From Rhodococcus tukisamuensis NBRC 100609 (lineage in GTDB: Bacteria > Actinomycetota > Actinomycetes > Mycobacteriales > Mycobacteriaceae): 64,000 bases of DNA. The notes under the pieces were generated by a model. The model was not told where the DNA came from, made no database searches, and worked only from the letters and a program-made list of their open reading frames with translations. The stretch spans positions 1 through 64,000 of the forward strand of contig NZ_BCXG01000011.1 in the NCBI RefSeq assembly GCF_001894985.1, read 5' to 3'. Every line of letters begins with the position of its first letter. The stretch's first letter is position 1. Made by a program: the position numbers and the translations under genes. Below are positions 9,427 to 17,943 of this stretch, piece by piece.

Positions 9427-11568
9427 TCAGCTTTCGACTCGGAACGATCGACGGCGGCTGCGAACCGACGGCGGAGGCGCGTGGCTCAGACGCAGGACGA
9501 GCGCGAGAGCCTCCTGGTCGGCGACACCGAAGAGATCGAGCAAGGCCTGCCGACATTCGGCCAGCTCACCGGTGTGCTGTGGAGCCAGCTCCTCGAGATC
9601 ACACTCGTGTACGCCGTACAGGAATACCGGCGACACCGGCTGCACTGCGAATCCCTCGTCCTCGGATGTGATCCACACGTTCTCCAGCGCCACCCCCCCA
9701 CGGAAGTAGTCGATGTGCCGGATTCCACTGATGACCACTGCCGCGAGAGCCGAGCTGGAATTGACTCGATCACGCGTCGCATCCCCGAGACCGCTACCCA
9801 GCCGCCACTCGGCAAGCTGCGCGGTGACATCGCCCCTGCGAACGATGCTCAGCGCCGCGAGATCCGTTGCGCCGAACTCGAGCGAGCGGACGTCGATGCC
9901 GGTGCTGACGTCCTCGCCAACCCAGCGCACCTCGCCCATCATTTCGCGATGCAATCGAGGAGTCAGGAATCGAACGCGATCGGACGCGGCGAGCAGCTCG
10001 GCCGCACGAGCGAGGTCACCCCGGTCGGTGAGAACCGCAAGGCGCGCCCCTTCGTCCCGTGCCGAGGCCTCGAGCACCCCGATCGTCTCGGGATCGACCT
10101 GCCGCACCGCACCCGTCCTGCGGTTGGTGACGCGGCCGAGCATCCGCTCGTAGCGGCTCGCGAGGTCTTCGTCTGCGCCGGCGCCGAACGTCATCGTCAC
10201 CACCGGCACCGCACCGTCCGAGACTGGATCACCGTCGCCGAACACCTCGACCGGCCCCAGTATGCGGTGGGCGGCGGCCGCGACACGCGCGTTGTAGAAC
10301 GCCGCTCCGAGCGCGACGAAACTGCCGCGGAACTGGACGTCCATCGCCGACGTGCGGTCCGGATCCAGGTAGATCCGAAGATCGTCCGCGCCTACAGTCA
10401 CTCGCCATGGCTGAGCGTTGCCTCCCGACGGCGCCGCATACGCGGCGCGGACGACCGCATTCGCGGCGCTCTGCGTAGTGCAGCCGACCGACACCTCATC
10501 CGTGCGGTCGACATCGACCTGGGGAGCCGGCGATGCCAGACCGTCGAGAGCCGCCTCCAAGTCGATGCGCACTCGACCGGACGGCAGCGCCCGACCGGTC
10601 CCGAACCGCCGGACCGCTGTTGCCACGCTGGCACCGCCGAGCAGGACGTCGCCGCCGAGTTGGGGCCAGGTGGAGATCGTGGTGTCGATCTCCACCAGCG
10701 AAGCCCCCAACCGCGGAGACAACTCGTCTGCACCGAGAATCCCCAATACCGCCGGCAACTTCTCCTTCGACGTCAGGCCGGCCAACGATCGACTGGAGAC
10801 CTCACCGAGAAGCCCGTGGAACAGCGGCCGGTCCGGCTCGAGGTCGAACCTCTCGACGTCGAGCAGTCCACGATCGCTGGTCTCCATCAAGACCGGAATT
10901 CCCCGGCGGCGCGCCTCCTCTCGCACCAACACCTTCATGTCCAGCGAATCACACTCCTCGACAACGAGATCGAGCCCCTCCAGGAAGCTGCCGATGGTGT
11001 CTTCGGTGACTCCCTCGGGCCACGCCGAAACCCTCAGGTACGGGTCGATCTCCGAGATCCGGTGGGCGGCCACGACCGCCTTGTTCACACCGAGATCGAA
11101 CACGCTGGCCGGAACCCGGTTGAGATTGGACAGATCGAGGGTGTCGAAGTCGGCAAGACGCATTGCACCGCAGGCACTCTCGAGTGCCAGTGCCACGGCC
11201 ACTGCGTGACCGACACTGAGGCCCACCACGCCGACCTCGAGCGAGGCAAGGCATTGCTGCTCGTGGTCGGTGATCTTGTTTCGGTTGCGGTCGAGCCGCA
11301 ACCGCCGGAACGACATCGGCCCGAGAACGTGGACCAGCGCCCGGCGCCACGGGTAGTATGCCCAACTCGGCGCCTCGTCGGCCAAGGCCGGCGCCACCGA
11401 CGGCACCAACGCACGCAAGCTGGACCGCTGCGCGTCGATCGTGTCGTACACGAGACAGTCCGGACGAGCTCGAAGTTCGGCCACAGCCTGCGCGTCCTCT
11501 GCCCGTCGCTCGTCGAACAACGTCGCCGTGTGTCGTCCCGATGGATCAGTCACGACTCGCCGAGTCAC
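9427..11568 (-). CDS. E1-like (ThiF/MoeB) and nitroreductase fusion, Rv1355c/MoeY-like
   Basis: 713-aa two-domain protein. The N-terminal half is a ThiF/MoeB/HesA nucleotide-binding fold with a GVVGLSVG loop (113-120) and the family motif ADFDTLDLSNLNRV (139-152), the acidic and Arg residues expected for ATP/Mg binding. I see no CxxC zinc pairs. From about residue 365 the protein becomes a nitroreductase-type FMN domain, with APSGGNAQPWR at 379-389. The same fusion in M. tuberculosis is called MoeY, but a molybdopterin role is not shown. It could adenylate a C-terminal carboxylate and reduce or oxidise a product; substrate unknown. It overlaps the upstream gene by 4 nt. Confidence 0.85.
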   Translation of the reverse strand: MTRRVVTDPSGRHTATLFDERRAEDAQAVAELRARPDCLVYDTIDAQRSSLRALVPSVAPALADEAPSWAYYPWRRALVHVLGPMSFRRLRLDRNRNKITDHEQQCLASLEVGVVGLSVGHAVAVALALESACGAMRLADFDTLDLSNLNRVPASVFDLGVNKAVVAAHRISEIDPYLRVSAWPEGVTEDTIGSFLEGLDLVVEECDSLDMKVLVREEARRRGIPVLMETSDRGLLDVERFDLEPDRPLFHGLLGEVSSRSLAGLTSKEKLPAVLGILGADELSPRLGASLVEIDTTISTWPQLGGDVLLGGASVATAVRRFGTGRALPSGRVRIDLEAALDGLASPAPQVDVDRTDEVSVGCTTQSAANAVVRAAYAAPSGGNAQPWRVTVGADDLRIYLDPDRTSAMDVQFRGSFVALGAAFYNARVAAAAHRILGPVEVFGDGDPVSDGAVPVVTMTFGAGADEDLASRYERMLGRVTNRRTGAVRQVDPETIGVLEASARDEGARLAVLTDRGDLARAAELLAASDRVRFLTPRLHREMMGEVRWVGEDVSTGIDVRSLEFGATDLAALSIVRRGDVTAQLAEWRLGSGLGDATRDRVNSSSALAAVVISGIRHIDYFRGGVALENVWITSEDEGFAVQPVSPVFLYGVHECDLEELAPQHTGELAECRQALLDLFGVADQEALALVLRLSHAPPPSVRSRRRSFRVES

Positions 11569-12293
11569 ACCGAACGACCCAACTCGACGAGGTCGTCACG
11601 GCCCGCGTGCGCCGCGGTCCCCGGCCTCGCGAGTCGGTGCGCATCCGGGCCGACGGGCAGCTTGCGCCGATCCCACCACATCACCCGCGTGCGATAGCGC
11701 TCGTCCGGGTACGGGGTCGACGGAATGCGGCTGCTGACCTCGCCTCCTGACGAGGACCACAACTTCAGCACGTGATCGGCCGCAGTTCCCAACACGAACT
11801 GGACGTCGAGCAATTCGAGTCCCCACACGATGACATCGGCGAGCGATCGGGTGAGCTCCTTGCGGTGCGCGGCGCCGTCTGCGACCCATGCAGTTTTCAT
11901 CTCGACCACGCCGAACGGGAGCCGGTCGGCGACCATCGCTCGCAGCTCGGATTCCCCCGGCCTGCCGGCCCATTCGCTGATCGCGTGGACCTGCTCCACC
12001 CGCGCGTGCGGCCCCTGTGCCCGCATCCCGCCGCTCACCGAACCGTCCGGTCCCACCGCGACGAAGAACAAGGTGGTCGACCTGCCGTCGCGGAGCTGCT
12101 CGTACTGCAGCGCCTCGAGCACCCCATGTTTGGTGTAACTCTCGAGCGCCCCGGCCAGGTATTCCGACCACAGTTCGGGTTCCTCGTCTGGCCGCGCCGC
12201 CACAAATCGGTATTCCGACCGCGGGTCCCACACGCTGGTCTTTTCGATTTTCTCCTCGGCCCCACAGATCACACTTGAAAGTGCACGGGTCAT
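11565..12293 (-). CDS. uncharacterised protein, possible acyl/acetyltransferase-like fold
   Basis: 242 aa, no family recognised with confidence. GGAGG followed by 5 nt decides the ATG at 12293 rather than the one at 12305. The sequence is soluble, without signal or membrane segment. Segments such as TTLFFVAVGPDGSVSGGMR and a C-terminal PDERYRTRVMWWDRR loosely recall GNAT-like acyl synthases, which is only a guess. The 4-nt overlap with the E1/nitroreductase gene shows coupling to that function. The gap to the next upstream gene is 72 nt. Confidence 0.6.
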   Translation of the reverse strand: MTRALSSVICGAEEKIEKTSVWDPRSEYRFVAARPDEEPELWSEYLAGALESYTKHGVLEALQYEQLRDGRSTTLFFVAVGPDGSVSGGMRAQGPHARVEQVHAISEWAGRPGESELRAMVADRLPFGVVEMKTAWVADGAAHRKELTRSLADVIVWGLELLDVQFVLGTAADHVLKLWSSSGGEVSSRIPSTPYPDERYRTRVMWWDRRKLPVGPDAHRLARPGTAAHAGRDDLVELGRSV

Positions 12294-12365
12294 CACTGCC
12301 TCCAACTTCGGAATGTTCGAGTTCGGTCTTGAACCGGAAACCCGACCATCCGCGGAGCGTGCGCC

Positions 12366-12791
12366 CTAGGTCAGCGAGATGAAGAGTTCGACCCCGCTCG
12401 GCGCGCGGGTGATCTCGATTTCCTCGGCGAAGGCACGGTCGATCTTCCCTTCCTGTGCCGCGACCTCCGCCTGTTTCCACACATCTTCGATCGGATCATC
12501 GACAGGTCCGTCCGGAACGAACCGCGCGAAGTACCCGGCCTGCACCCGCACCATCACGTCCCCCTCCGCAAGATGCTCGGGACCATCGCACCGGTACCCG
12601 ACGACCGCAATCGAGTCGCCCTCCGTGTTCGGGGTGTACACCGTCACGATCTCCGCCACACCCCGTTCCAGGATGCGTTCACGGGTGAACTCCATCAGCC
12701 CTCCCGACCGCTCCCCCGATCCTGCATCCACATTCGGCAAGACCAGTCCTCCGACGTCGACCACGCTGCATTTGACGATCTCAAAGCCCAT
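12366..12791 (-). CDS. stand-alone effector-binding (GyrI/Rob C-terminal-like) domain protein
   Basis: 141-aa cytoplasmic protein resembling the small-molecule-binding domain of AraC/MerR activators and GyrI. It has VxVQAGYFARFVPDGP, then a W (EDVWKQ) and a closing strand VELFISL typical of the fold. There is no DNA-binding domain. It starts 11 nt inside the end of a longer paralogue (12781-13266), so the pair are tandem duplicates in one transcript. A role as ligand-binding sensor or buffer for the operon is inferred. Confidence 0.65.
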   Translation of the reverse strand: MGFEIVKCSVVDVGGLVLPNVDAGSGERSGGLMEFTRERILERGVAEIVTVYTPNTEGDSIAVVGYRCDGPEHLAEGDVMVRVQAGYFARFVPDGPVDDPIEDVWKQAEVAAQEGKIDRAFAEEIEITRAPSGVELFISLT

Positions 12792-13266
12792 GACAATTGC
12801 TCCGAGACAGTGAGCCGACCGCGATGTAGAGATCGATGCGGTACGCGTGCGGATAGCACTCGAAGGCGCCGGTGAATGCGCGGTCGAGTTGCCCCGCGTC
12901 CTCCGCCTCGCGCACCTGCTGCCACAGGTTGCTCACGACGTCGGGAAATTCTCCAGTCGAAAAGAACCGCGCGTACCGTCCGCCCGGAACCCTGGCCATG
13001 ACATGGCCACGCATCACGTCCCCGATCGACTCGCACCGGTAGCCCACGACCTGGGTGTAGAACGATCCGGCCTCGGCGGCATGATCGGTGTAGATGGATG
13101 CCAGCGGTCCCGGCGGGTTCTGCCCGAGGACCGCGGACCAGGCTCGCTCGAGGTTCGGATCCCGCAGCATCCCCAACGGACGCTTGGGACTTCGCACCGG
13201 CAGGCCCCCCACGAAGGTTTCGTCGAGTTCGACGAACTCAATCTCCCCTGACCGCATTTCAACCAC
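12781..13266 (-). CDS. stand-alone effector-binding domain protein, paralogue of the next gene
   Basis: 161 aa from the GTG at 13266, chosen because GGGGAGGGAG lies just upstream; the open frame extends further without coding character. The C-terminal half shows the GyrI/effector-binding pattern clearly: VMARVPGGRYARFFSTGEFPD, then LWQQV, FECYP and IDLYIAV. It appears to be the first gene of the minus-strand operon leading to the c-di-GMP enzyme and, through it, perhaps the sugar transferase. No helix-turn-helix is visible, so if it senses a ligand it must act through a partner. Confidence 0.68.
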   Translation of the reverse strand: MVEMRSGEIEFVELDETFVGGLPVRSPKRPLGMLRDPNLERAWSAVLGQNPPGPLASIYTDHAAEAGSFYTQVVGYRCESIGDVMRGHVMARVPGGRYARFFSTGEFPDVVSNLWQQVREAEDAGQLDRAFTGAFECYPHAYRIDLYIAVGSLSRSNCHGL

Positions 13267-13445
13267 GCTCCCTCCCCGGAACGGGTTTCCCCACGGCTCG
13301 CGACAGCTCCCGATCCGGTCACAGCAGATCCACCATAACCGGGTATTCGCACCACTGGGGTGACATAACTGAATGCCAAAATCCCGGTTCCACCGAATGC
13401 TTTCAGTTACCAACTCAATCAGCAGAAAGGCCAGGTCAAACAAAC

Positions 13446-13469
13446 TTCAAGTACTTAATTGACCTTGAA
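13446..13469. promoter_or_regulatory. inverted repeat in divergent promoter region
   Basis: TTCAAG and CTTGAA separated by 12 bp form a palindrome in an AT-rich patch between the divergent genes at 13266 and 13541. TTGACC at 13459-13464 could serve as a -35 element for the rightward gene. It is a candidate operator; no regulator family is assigned. The remaining intergenic sequence shows nothing else I recognise. Confidence 0.35.
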
Positions 13470-13540
13470 AGCGGGCCTGAAGTGTGGTTAGTTTGACGGA
13501 GCCCACCAGCCGAAGGTTCGGACGAGGGGAAGACAGGCCA

Positions 13541-14767
13541 ATGCGGTGCAGACTGTGCGACTCGGACCGCCTCCTGAGCGTCCTCGACCTCGGCGCGACG
13601 CCGCCGTGCGAGCGGTTTCTCACCGCCGCCGAGCTCGACGACCCCGAGCCCACATACCCGCTGCACCTGCGCCTCTGCACGGACTGCCTGCTGTTGCAGA
13701 TTCCGGCGCTGATCACACCGGAAGACACCTTCACCGAGTACGCATACTTCTCGTCCTACTCGGACACCTGGGTCGAGCACGCTCGCCAATTCGTGGACGA
13801 AGCAGTACGCCGACTGTCCCTCGACAGCAACTCCCTCGTGGTGGAGGTGGCCAGCAACGACGGGTACCTGCTCCAGCATGTCGTCCAGGCCGGAATCCCC
13901 TGCCTGGGGATCGAACCGTCAGTGAACGTCGGGGCGGCGGCCCGCGACCGGCGGGTGCCGACCCGGACCGCGTTTCTCGACCAGGACCTGGCGGTCGCGA
14001 TCCGTGCCGAACACGGGCCGGCCGATCTCGTGGTGGCGAACAACGTGTACGCACACATCCCGGATCTCCTCGGCTTCACCCAGTCGCTCCGCGCCCTGCT
14101 GGCCGACGACGGCTGGCTCAGCATCGAGGTCCACCACGCGCTGAACCTGGTCGATCTCGGCCAGTTCGACACCGTGTATCACGAGCACTTCCAGTACTAC
14201 ACATTGCTTTCCGCCGCTCGGGCCCTCGCCACCGCCGGACTTGCGGTCGTCGACGTCGAATTGCTCCTGACGCACGGGGGGTCGATCAGGATCTGGGCTC
14301 GGCCCGATTCGTTCGGTGCTGCGCCGAGCGCTCGGGTACGCGAGGTTCTCCGAGCCGAGCAGCAGGCTGGGTTGCACGATGTCGACGGCTACCTCCGGCT
14401 CGCGCCGCTGGCGGAGTCCGTCCGCCACGACCTCTTGAGATTCCTCCTCGAGTGCCGATCCCACGGCAAGACCGTGGTCGGGTACGGGGCGCCGGGCAAG
14501 GGCAACACCCTGCTGAACTACTGCGGAATCCGCACCGACCTGCTCGGGTACACGGTGGACCGGAACCCCTACAAGCACGGCCGATTCACCCCGGGTACGC
14601 GGATCCCGATCCTCGAACCCGAACAGATCGCCAAGGACCGCCCGGACGTCGTACTCGCGCTGCCGTGGAACCTCGAGCCGGAACTCACTGAACAGCTCCG
14701 ATTCATCACCGAGTGGGGCGGCGAGCTCATGTTCCCGCTCCCTCGCCTGCACCCGGCCGCGCTGTAG
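13541..14767 (+). CDS. NDP-sugar C-methyltransferase (TylC3/NovU type)
   Basis: 408-aa SAM-dependent methyltransferase that in this family methylates C-3 (or C-5) of an NDP-4-keto sugar. An N-terminal zinc-binding module is marked by C3, C6, C46 and C49. The SAM site reads VEVASNDGYLL (about 101-111). The catalytic segment YHEHFQYY (213-220) keeps the Tyr, Glu and His used as base in characterised relatives, and a C-terminal domain holds GYGAPGKGN. The ATG at 13541 follows GAGGGGA. It leads a five-gene plus-strand nucleotide-sugar cassette and has a divergent paralogue at 17944. Confidence 0.88.
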   Translation: MRCRLCDSDRLLSVLDLGATPPCERFLTAAELDDPEPTYPLHLRLCTDCLLLQIPALITPEDTFTEYAYFSSYSDTWVEHARQFVDEAVRRLSLDSNSLVVEVASNDGYLLQHVVQAGIPCLGIEPSVNVGAAARDRRVPTRTAFLDQDLAVAIRAEHGPADLVVANNVYAHIPDLLGFTQSLRALLADDGWLSIEVHHALNLVDLGQFDTVYHEHFQYYTLLSAARALATAGLAVVDVELLLTHGGSIRIWARPDSFGAAPSARVREVLRAEQQAGLHDVDGYLRLAPLAESVRHDLLRFLLECRSHGKTVVGYGAPGKGNTLLNYCGIRTDLLGYTVDRNPYKHGRFTPGTRIPILEPEQIAKDRPDVVLALPWNLEPELTEQLRFITEWGGELMFPLPRLHPAAL

Positions 14768-14813
14768 CCGACGCGACCGCCGACATCCACGAGCTCACCG
14801 GGAGGGGACCAGC

Positions 14814-15608
14814 ATGAAAGTCGTTCTGTTCTGCGGCGGATACGGGATGCGCATGCGCAACGACCGCAGTGACGAAATACCCAAACCCATGCAAATGGTC
14901 GGTCCCCGCCCGCTGCTGTGGCACATCATGCGGTACTACGCCCATTTCGGCCACACCGAGTTCATCCTGTGCCTCGGGTACGGAGCCGCCAAGATCAAGG
15001 AGTTCTTCCTCGACTACCACGAGGAGCAGTCCAACGACTTCGTGCTCCACAACGACCGAGTCGAGTTGCTGCACACCGACATCAGCGACTGGTCGATCAC
15101 ATTCGTCGACACCGGCCTCGAATCCGCCATCGGCGAACGGTTGCGCCGGGTCCGCCGGCATCTGAACGGGGACCCATATTTCCTCGCCAACTACGCGGAC
15201 GTCCTCACCGACGCCCCGCTCGATCGAGTCGTCGAGAAGTTCCACGAATCGGGTGCCGCGGCGTCGATCCTGGTCGTCCCGCCGCAGTCCTCGTTCCACT
15301 GCGTCGACGTCGCCGACAACGGCGAGATCAAGGAGATCACCCCGATCAGCCAGTTCCCGATCTGGGAGAACGGCGGATACTTCGTGCTCAGCCAGGAGAT
15401 CTTCGACCTGCTGCCGCCGGGCGGCGATCTGGTGGCGGACGTGTGCCAACCCCTCGCCGGTCAGGGCCGGTTGTTCGGCTACCGGCACGAGGGCTTCTGG
15501 AAACCCGCGGACACCTTCAAGGAGCGCGCCGAACTCGACGACAGCTACGCCCACGGCAACCACCCGTGGACGGTCTGGGACCACTCACAACCCGTCCCAC
15601 AGCCATGA
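14814..15608 (+). CDS. sugar-1-phosphate nucleotidyltransferase (glucose-1-phosphate cytidylyltransferase-like)
   Basis: 264-aa enzyme of the NTP-transferase fold. The N-terminal loop GGYGMRM and the EIPKPM segment place the NTP and catalytic Lys; the overall pattern (LLWHIMRYYA, then ENGGYFV) resembles RfbF-type cytidylyltransferases more than RmlA. It would activate a hexose-1-phosphate at the head of the deoxysugar pathway. GGGAGGGG precedes the ATG. It overlaps the deacetylase gene by 4 nt. Whether CTP or dTTP is used cannot be read from sequence. Confidence 0.85.
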   Translation: MKVVLFCGGYGMRMRNDRSDEIPKPMQMVGPRPLLWHIMRYYAHFGHTEFILCLGYGAAKIKEFFLDYHEEQSNDFVLHNDRVELLHTDISDWSITFVDTGLESAIGERLRRVRRHLNGDPYFLANYADVLTDAPLDRVVEKFHESGAAASILVVPPQSSFHCVDVADNGEIKEITPISQFPIWENGGYFVLSQEIFDLLPPGGDLVADVCQPLAGQGRLFGYRHEGFWKPADTFKERAELDDSYAHGNHPWTVWDHSQPVPQP

Positions 15609-16255
15609 TCGACCTGCACCCCGCCAGCATCGTCGAGGTGGCCGTCCTCGGGGCCCACTGCGACGACATCGCCATCGGTGTCGGCGGCACCCTGTTGACC
15701 CTTGCCACCACGATCCCGCACCTACGGGTCCGCGCATTCGTGCTGTCCGGGGAAGATTCGGGACGCGAGATCGAGGAGCGCCACGCACTTGCGGCGTTGT
15801 GCCCGGACGCGGATCTCGAACTCACCGTCCTTGACGTCCCCGACGGGCACGCACCCGAGTACTGGGGTCCGATCAAGAGTGCGCTCGAACTGTTCCGGAA
15901 GGAGGTCGCCCCCGATGTGGTCTTCGCGCCACAACGCGGTGATGCGCACCAGGACCATCGGCTGCTCGCGGAGCTGGTACCGACGGTCTTCCGCGACCAC
16001 CTCGTACTGGGGTACGAGATCCTCAAGTGGGAATCGGACACACCCCGGCCGACGGTGTTCCACCCACTCACCAAGAAGGTCGCGGAGGAGAAGGCCCGTG
16101 TCCTGCTCAAGCACTACCCGTCACAGGCCGAGCACGACTGGTTCGACGAGAGCGCCTTCCTCGGCCTCGCCCGCCTGCGCGGGGTGCAGTGCCATCGAAC
16201 GCTCGCCGAGGCGTTCGTGATGGAAAAGTCGATGATCCGATTCGGAGGGGTGTGA
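15605..16255 (+). CDS. PIG-L/LmbE-family deacetylase
   Basis: 216-aa zinc-dependent N-deacetylase-like protein. The family motif appears as GAHCDDIAIGVGG, giving the His and Asp ligands (canonical is AHPDDE; here CDDI, so the usual Glu position is Ile). The second zinc-site His pattern is DAHQDHR. It could remove an N-acetyl or other acyl group from a sugar nucleotide or lipid-linked sugar. It overlaps the nucleotidyltransferase gene (ATGA) and is followed 1 nt later by the SDR gene, so the genes are coupled. Confidence 0.85.
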   Translation: MIDLHPASIVEVAVLGAHCDDIAIGVGGTLLTLATTIPHLRVRAFVLSGEDSGREIEERHALAALCPDADLELTVLDVPDGHAPEYWGPIKSALELFRKEVAPDVVFAPQRGDAHQDHRLLAELVPTVFRDHLVLGYEILKWESDTPRPTVFHPLTKKVAEEKARVLLKHYPSQAEHDWFDESAFLGLARLRGVQCHRTLAEAFVMEKSMIRFGGV

Positions 16256-16256
16256 C

Positions 16257-17294
16257 ATGAGGGTTCTCGTCACCGGTCACCAGGGCTACCTCGGCACCGT
16301 CATGGTCCCGGTTCTGCGCACGGCCGGCCACGACGTGGTCGGACTCGACTCCGGGCTGTTCGCCGACTGCATTCTCGGGTCGGCACCCGCCGACCCTCTG
16401 GGCATCGAGGTCGACATCCGTGATGTCAGCGAGAGCCAGCTGTCGGGGTTCGACGCCGTGATCCACCTGGCGGCGCTGTCGAACGATCCGCTCGGGGCCC
16501 TCGCGCCCCGGATCACCTACGACATCAACCACCATGCGTCCGTTCGCCTCGCCCGACTCGCCAAACATGCCGGCGTCCGGCGCTTCCTGTACGCGTCCAC
16601 CTGTTCCGTGTACGGCGCGGGGGGCGAGGACCTCGTCACCGAGAGCGCGCCGCTGCGCCCGTTGACGCCGTACGCGGAGAGCAAGGTCCGGGTCGAGGAC
16701 GACGTCGCGACCTTCGCCGACTCCGACTTCTCCCCTGTGTTCCTGCGCAACGCAACCGCTTTCGGCTTCTCACCACGACTGCGTGCGGATATCGTGCTGA
16801 ACAATCTCGTCGGGCATGCCGTACTCACAGGCGAGGTTCGGGTGCTCTCCGACGGGACGCCGTGGCGCCCGCTGGTGCACGCGCGCGACATCGCGTCGGC
16901 GTTTGCCCGAGCGCTGGTCGCGCCGGTCGACGCTGTGCACTGCTCGGCGTTCAACGTCGGCACGGAGGCAAACAACCTCACCGTCGCGCAGATCGCCGCA
17001 GCCGTGGTCGACGTGGTGCCGGGGTCACGACTGCTGATCACCGGGGAGAGCGGATCTGACCTGCGTTCGTACCGGGTGGACTTCTCGGCCATCCGCCGCG
17101 CGCTGGGCTTCGAGGCGGCGTGGAGCATCCCGGACGGGGCCGCCGAACTCTGCCGGGAGTACCTGGCCGCCGGCTTGACCGAAGCAGACTTCACCCGGCG
17201 ATTCGTCCGACTTGCCCACCTCGAAAAACTTAGGACATCAGGGCTTGTCGACCAATCACTCCGATTCCAGACCGTCGGCGCTCGCCATGGCTGA
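16257..17294 (+). CDS. extended SDR NAD-dependent epimerase/dehydratase
   Basis: 345-aa nucleotide-sugar short-chain dehydrogenase. It has a GHQGYLG nucleotide loop at the N-terminus, STCSVYG carrying the catalytic Ser/Thr region, and YAESK with the active Tyr and Lys. It would epimerise or reduce the sugar intermediate made by the neighbouring genes. It begins 1 nt after the deacetylase stop. Its 3' end contains the first copy of a 25-bp tandem repeat that includes the stop codon, suggesting a small local duplication just behind the gene. Confidence 0.88.
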   Translation: MRVLVTGHQGYLGTVMVPVLRTAGHDVVGLDSGLFADCILGSAPADPLGIEVDIRDVSESQLSGFDAVIHLAALSNDPLGALAPRITYDINHHASVRLARLAKHAGVRRFLYASTCSVYGAGGEDLVTESAPLRPLTPYAESKVRVEDDVATFADSDFSPVFLRNATAFGFSPRLRADIVLNNLVGHAVLTGEVRVLSDGTPWRPLVHARDIASAFARALVAPVDAVHCSAFNVGTEANNLTVAQIAAAVVDVVPGSRLLITGESGSDLRSYRVDFSAIRRALGFEAAWSIPDGAAELCREYLAAGLTEADFTRRFVRLAHLEKLRTSGLVDQSLRFQTVGARHG

Positions 17295-17327
17295 GGTCAG
17301 CGTCGCTCGCCGTGGCTGAGGTCAGCG
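17280..17327. repeat. 25-bp tandem duplication, two copies
   Basis: GCTCGCCATGGCTGAGGTCA (17280 on) is repeated 25 bp later with one change (CCGTGG for CCATGG). The first copy holds the last codons and stop of the SDR gene. The second lies in the short gap before the convergent RmlC-like gene. Confidence 0.8.
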
Positions 17328-17338
17328 ACGTGCCAGTG

Positions 17339-17881
17339 TCAAAGTGTCGCAAGAAGGTCCGACCAACAACCGGCACGGGCGTCCCTCCCGCTGACAAGAG
17401 TGACCGGCAGCGGCCAGTCGATGCCGAGATCCGGGTCGTCGTAGGCAACGGCAACGTCCTCGGCGGGGTCGTGCGGCCGGTCAATCCGATAGCAGACGTC
17501 CGCGGTCGGGGTCAGTGCTTGGAAACCGTGAAGGAACCCCGGCGGGACGTACAGGTGCCGGAACTCGACGTCGTCGAGCATGAAGGCCTGCTGCGCGCCG
17601 AAGGTCGGCGACTCTCGGCGGATGTCCACCAGCACGTCGTGCACCGCCCCGTTCGCGCAGCGCACCAACTTGGCCTCACCACGCCCCGACCGTCCATGCA
17701 TTCCACGGATAACGCCGAGCATCGAGCGAGACTGCGAATCCTGAATGAAGGCCGCAGCCTGGACCCCGACCTGCTCGCCTACCCGCGCATCGAACGTGCG
17801 AGTGAACAGCCCTCGGTCGTCCCGGAACGGCTCAGGGCGAAACACCAGGACGTCTGCAAGCTCGGCCTTTTCGACGTGCAT
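17339..17881 (-). CDS. dTDP-4-dehydrorhamnose 3,5-epimerase-like (RmlC family) protein
   Basis: 180-aa cupin-fold sugar epimerase from the ATG at 17881. It keeps the family RGMH (catalytic His 62), the Lys of AKLVRC, PPGFLHGF (113-120) and a Tyr in VCYRIDRP (Tyr 131), so epimerisation at C-3 and/or C-5 of a 4-keto sugar is plausible. The usual RGLHYQ is RGMHGR here, a departure near the active site. It stands alone on the minus strand inside the plus-strand cassette and is divergent from the methyltransferase at 17944, with 62 nt between starts. Confidence 0.82.
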   Translation of the reverse strand: MHVEKAELADVLVFRPEPFRDDRGLFTRTFDARVGEQVGVQAAAFIQDSQSRSMLGVIRGMHGRSGRGEAKLVRCANGAVHDVLVDIRRESPTFGAQQAFMLDDVEFRHLYVPPGFLHGFQALTPTADVCYRIDRPHDPAEDVAVAYDDPDLGIDWPLPVTLVSGRDARAGCWSDLLATL

Positions 17882-17943
17882 ACGCCCATCCTGCTCGCCC
17901 ACGGCCCTCGATTCCACCGATCCGGCGAGATCGGAGGAACGTG

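Noticed and set aside
13267-13443. N-terminal extension of the upstream effector-binding protein
   Set aside because: The extra 59 residues are not effector-binding-like, and a strong ribosome site points to the GTG at 13266.
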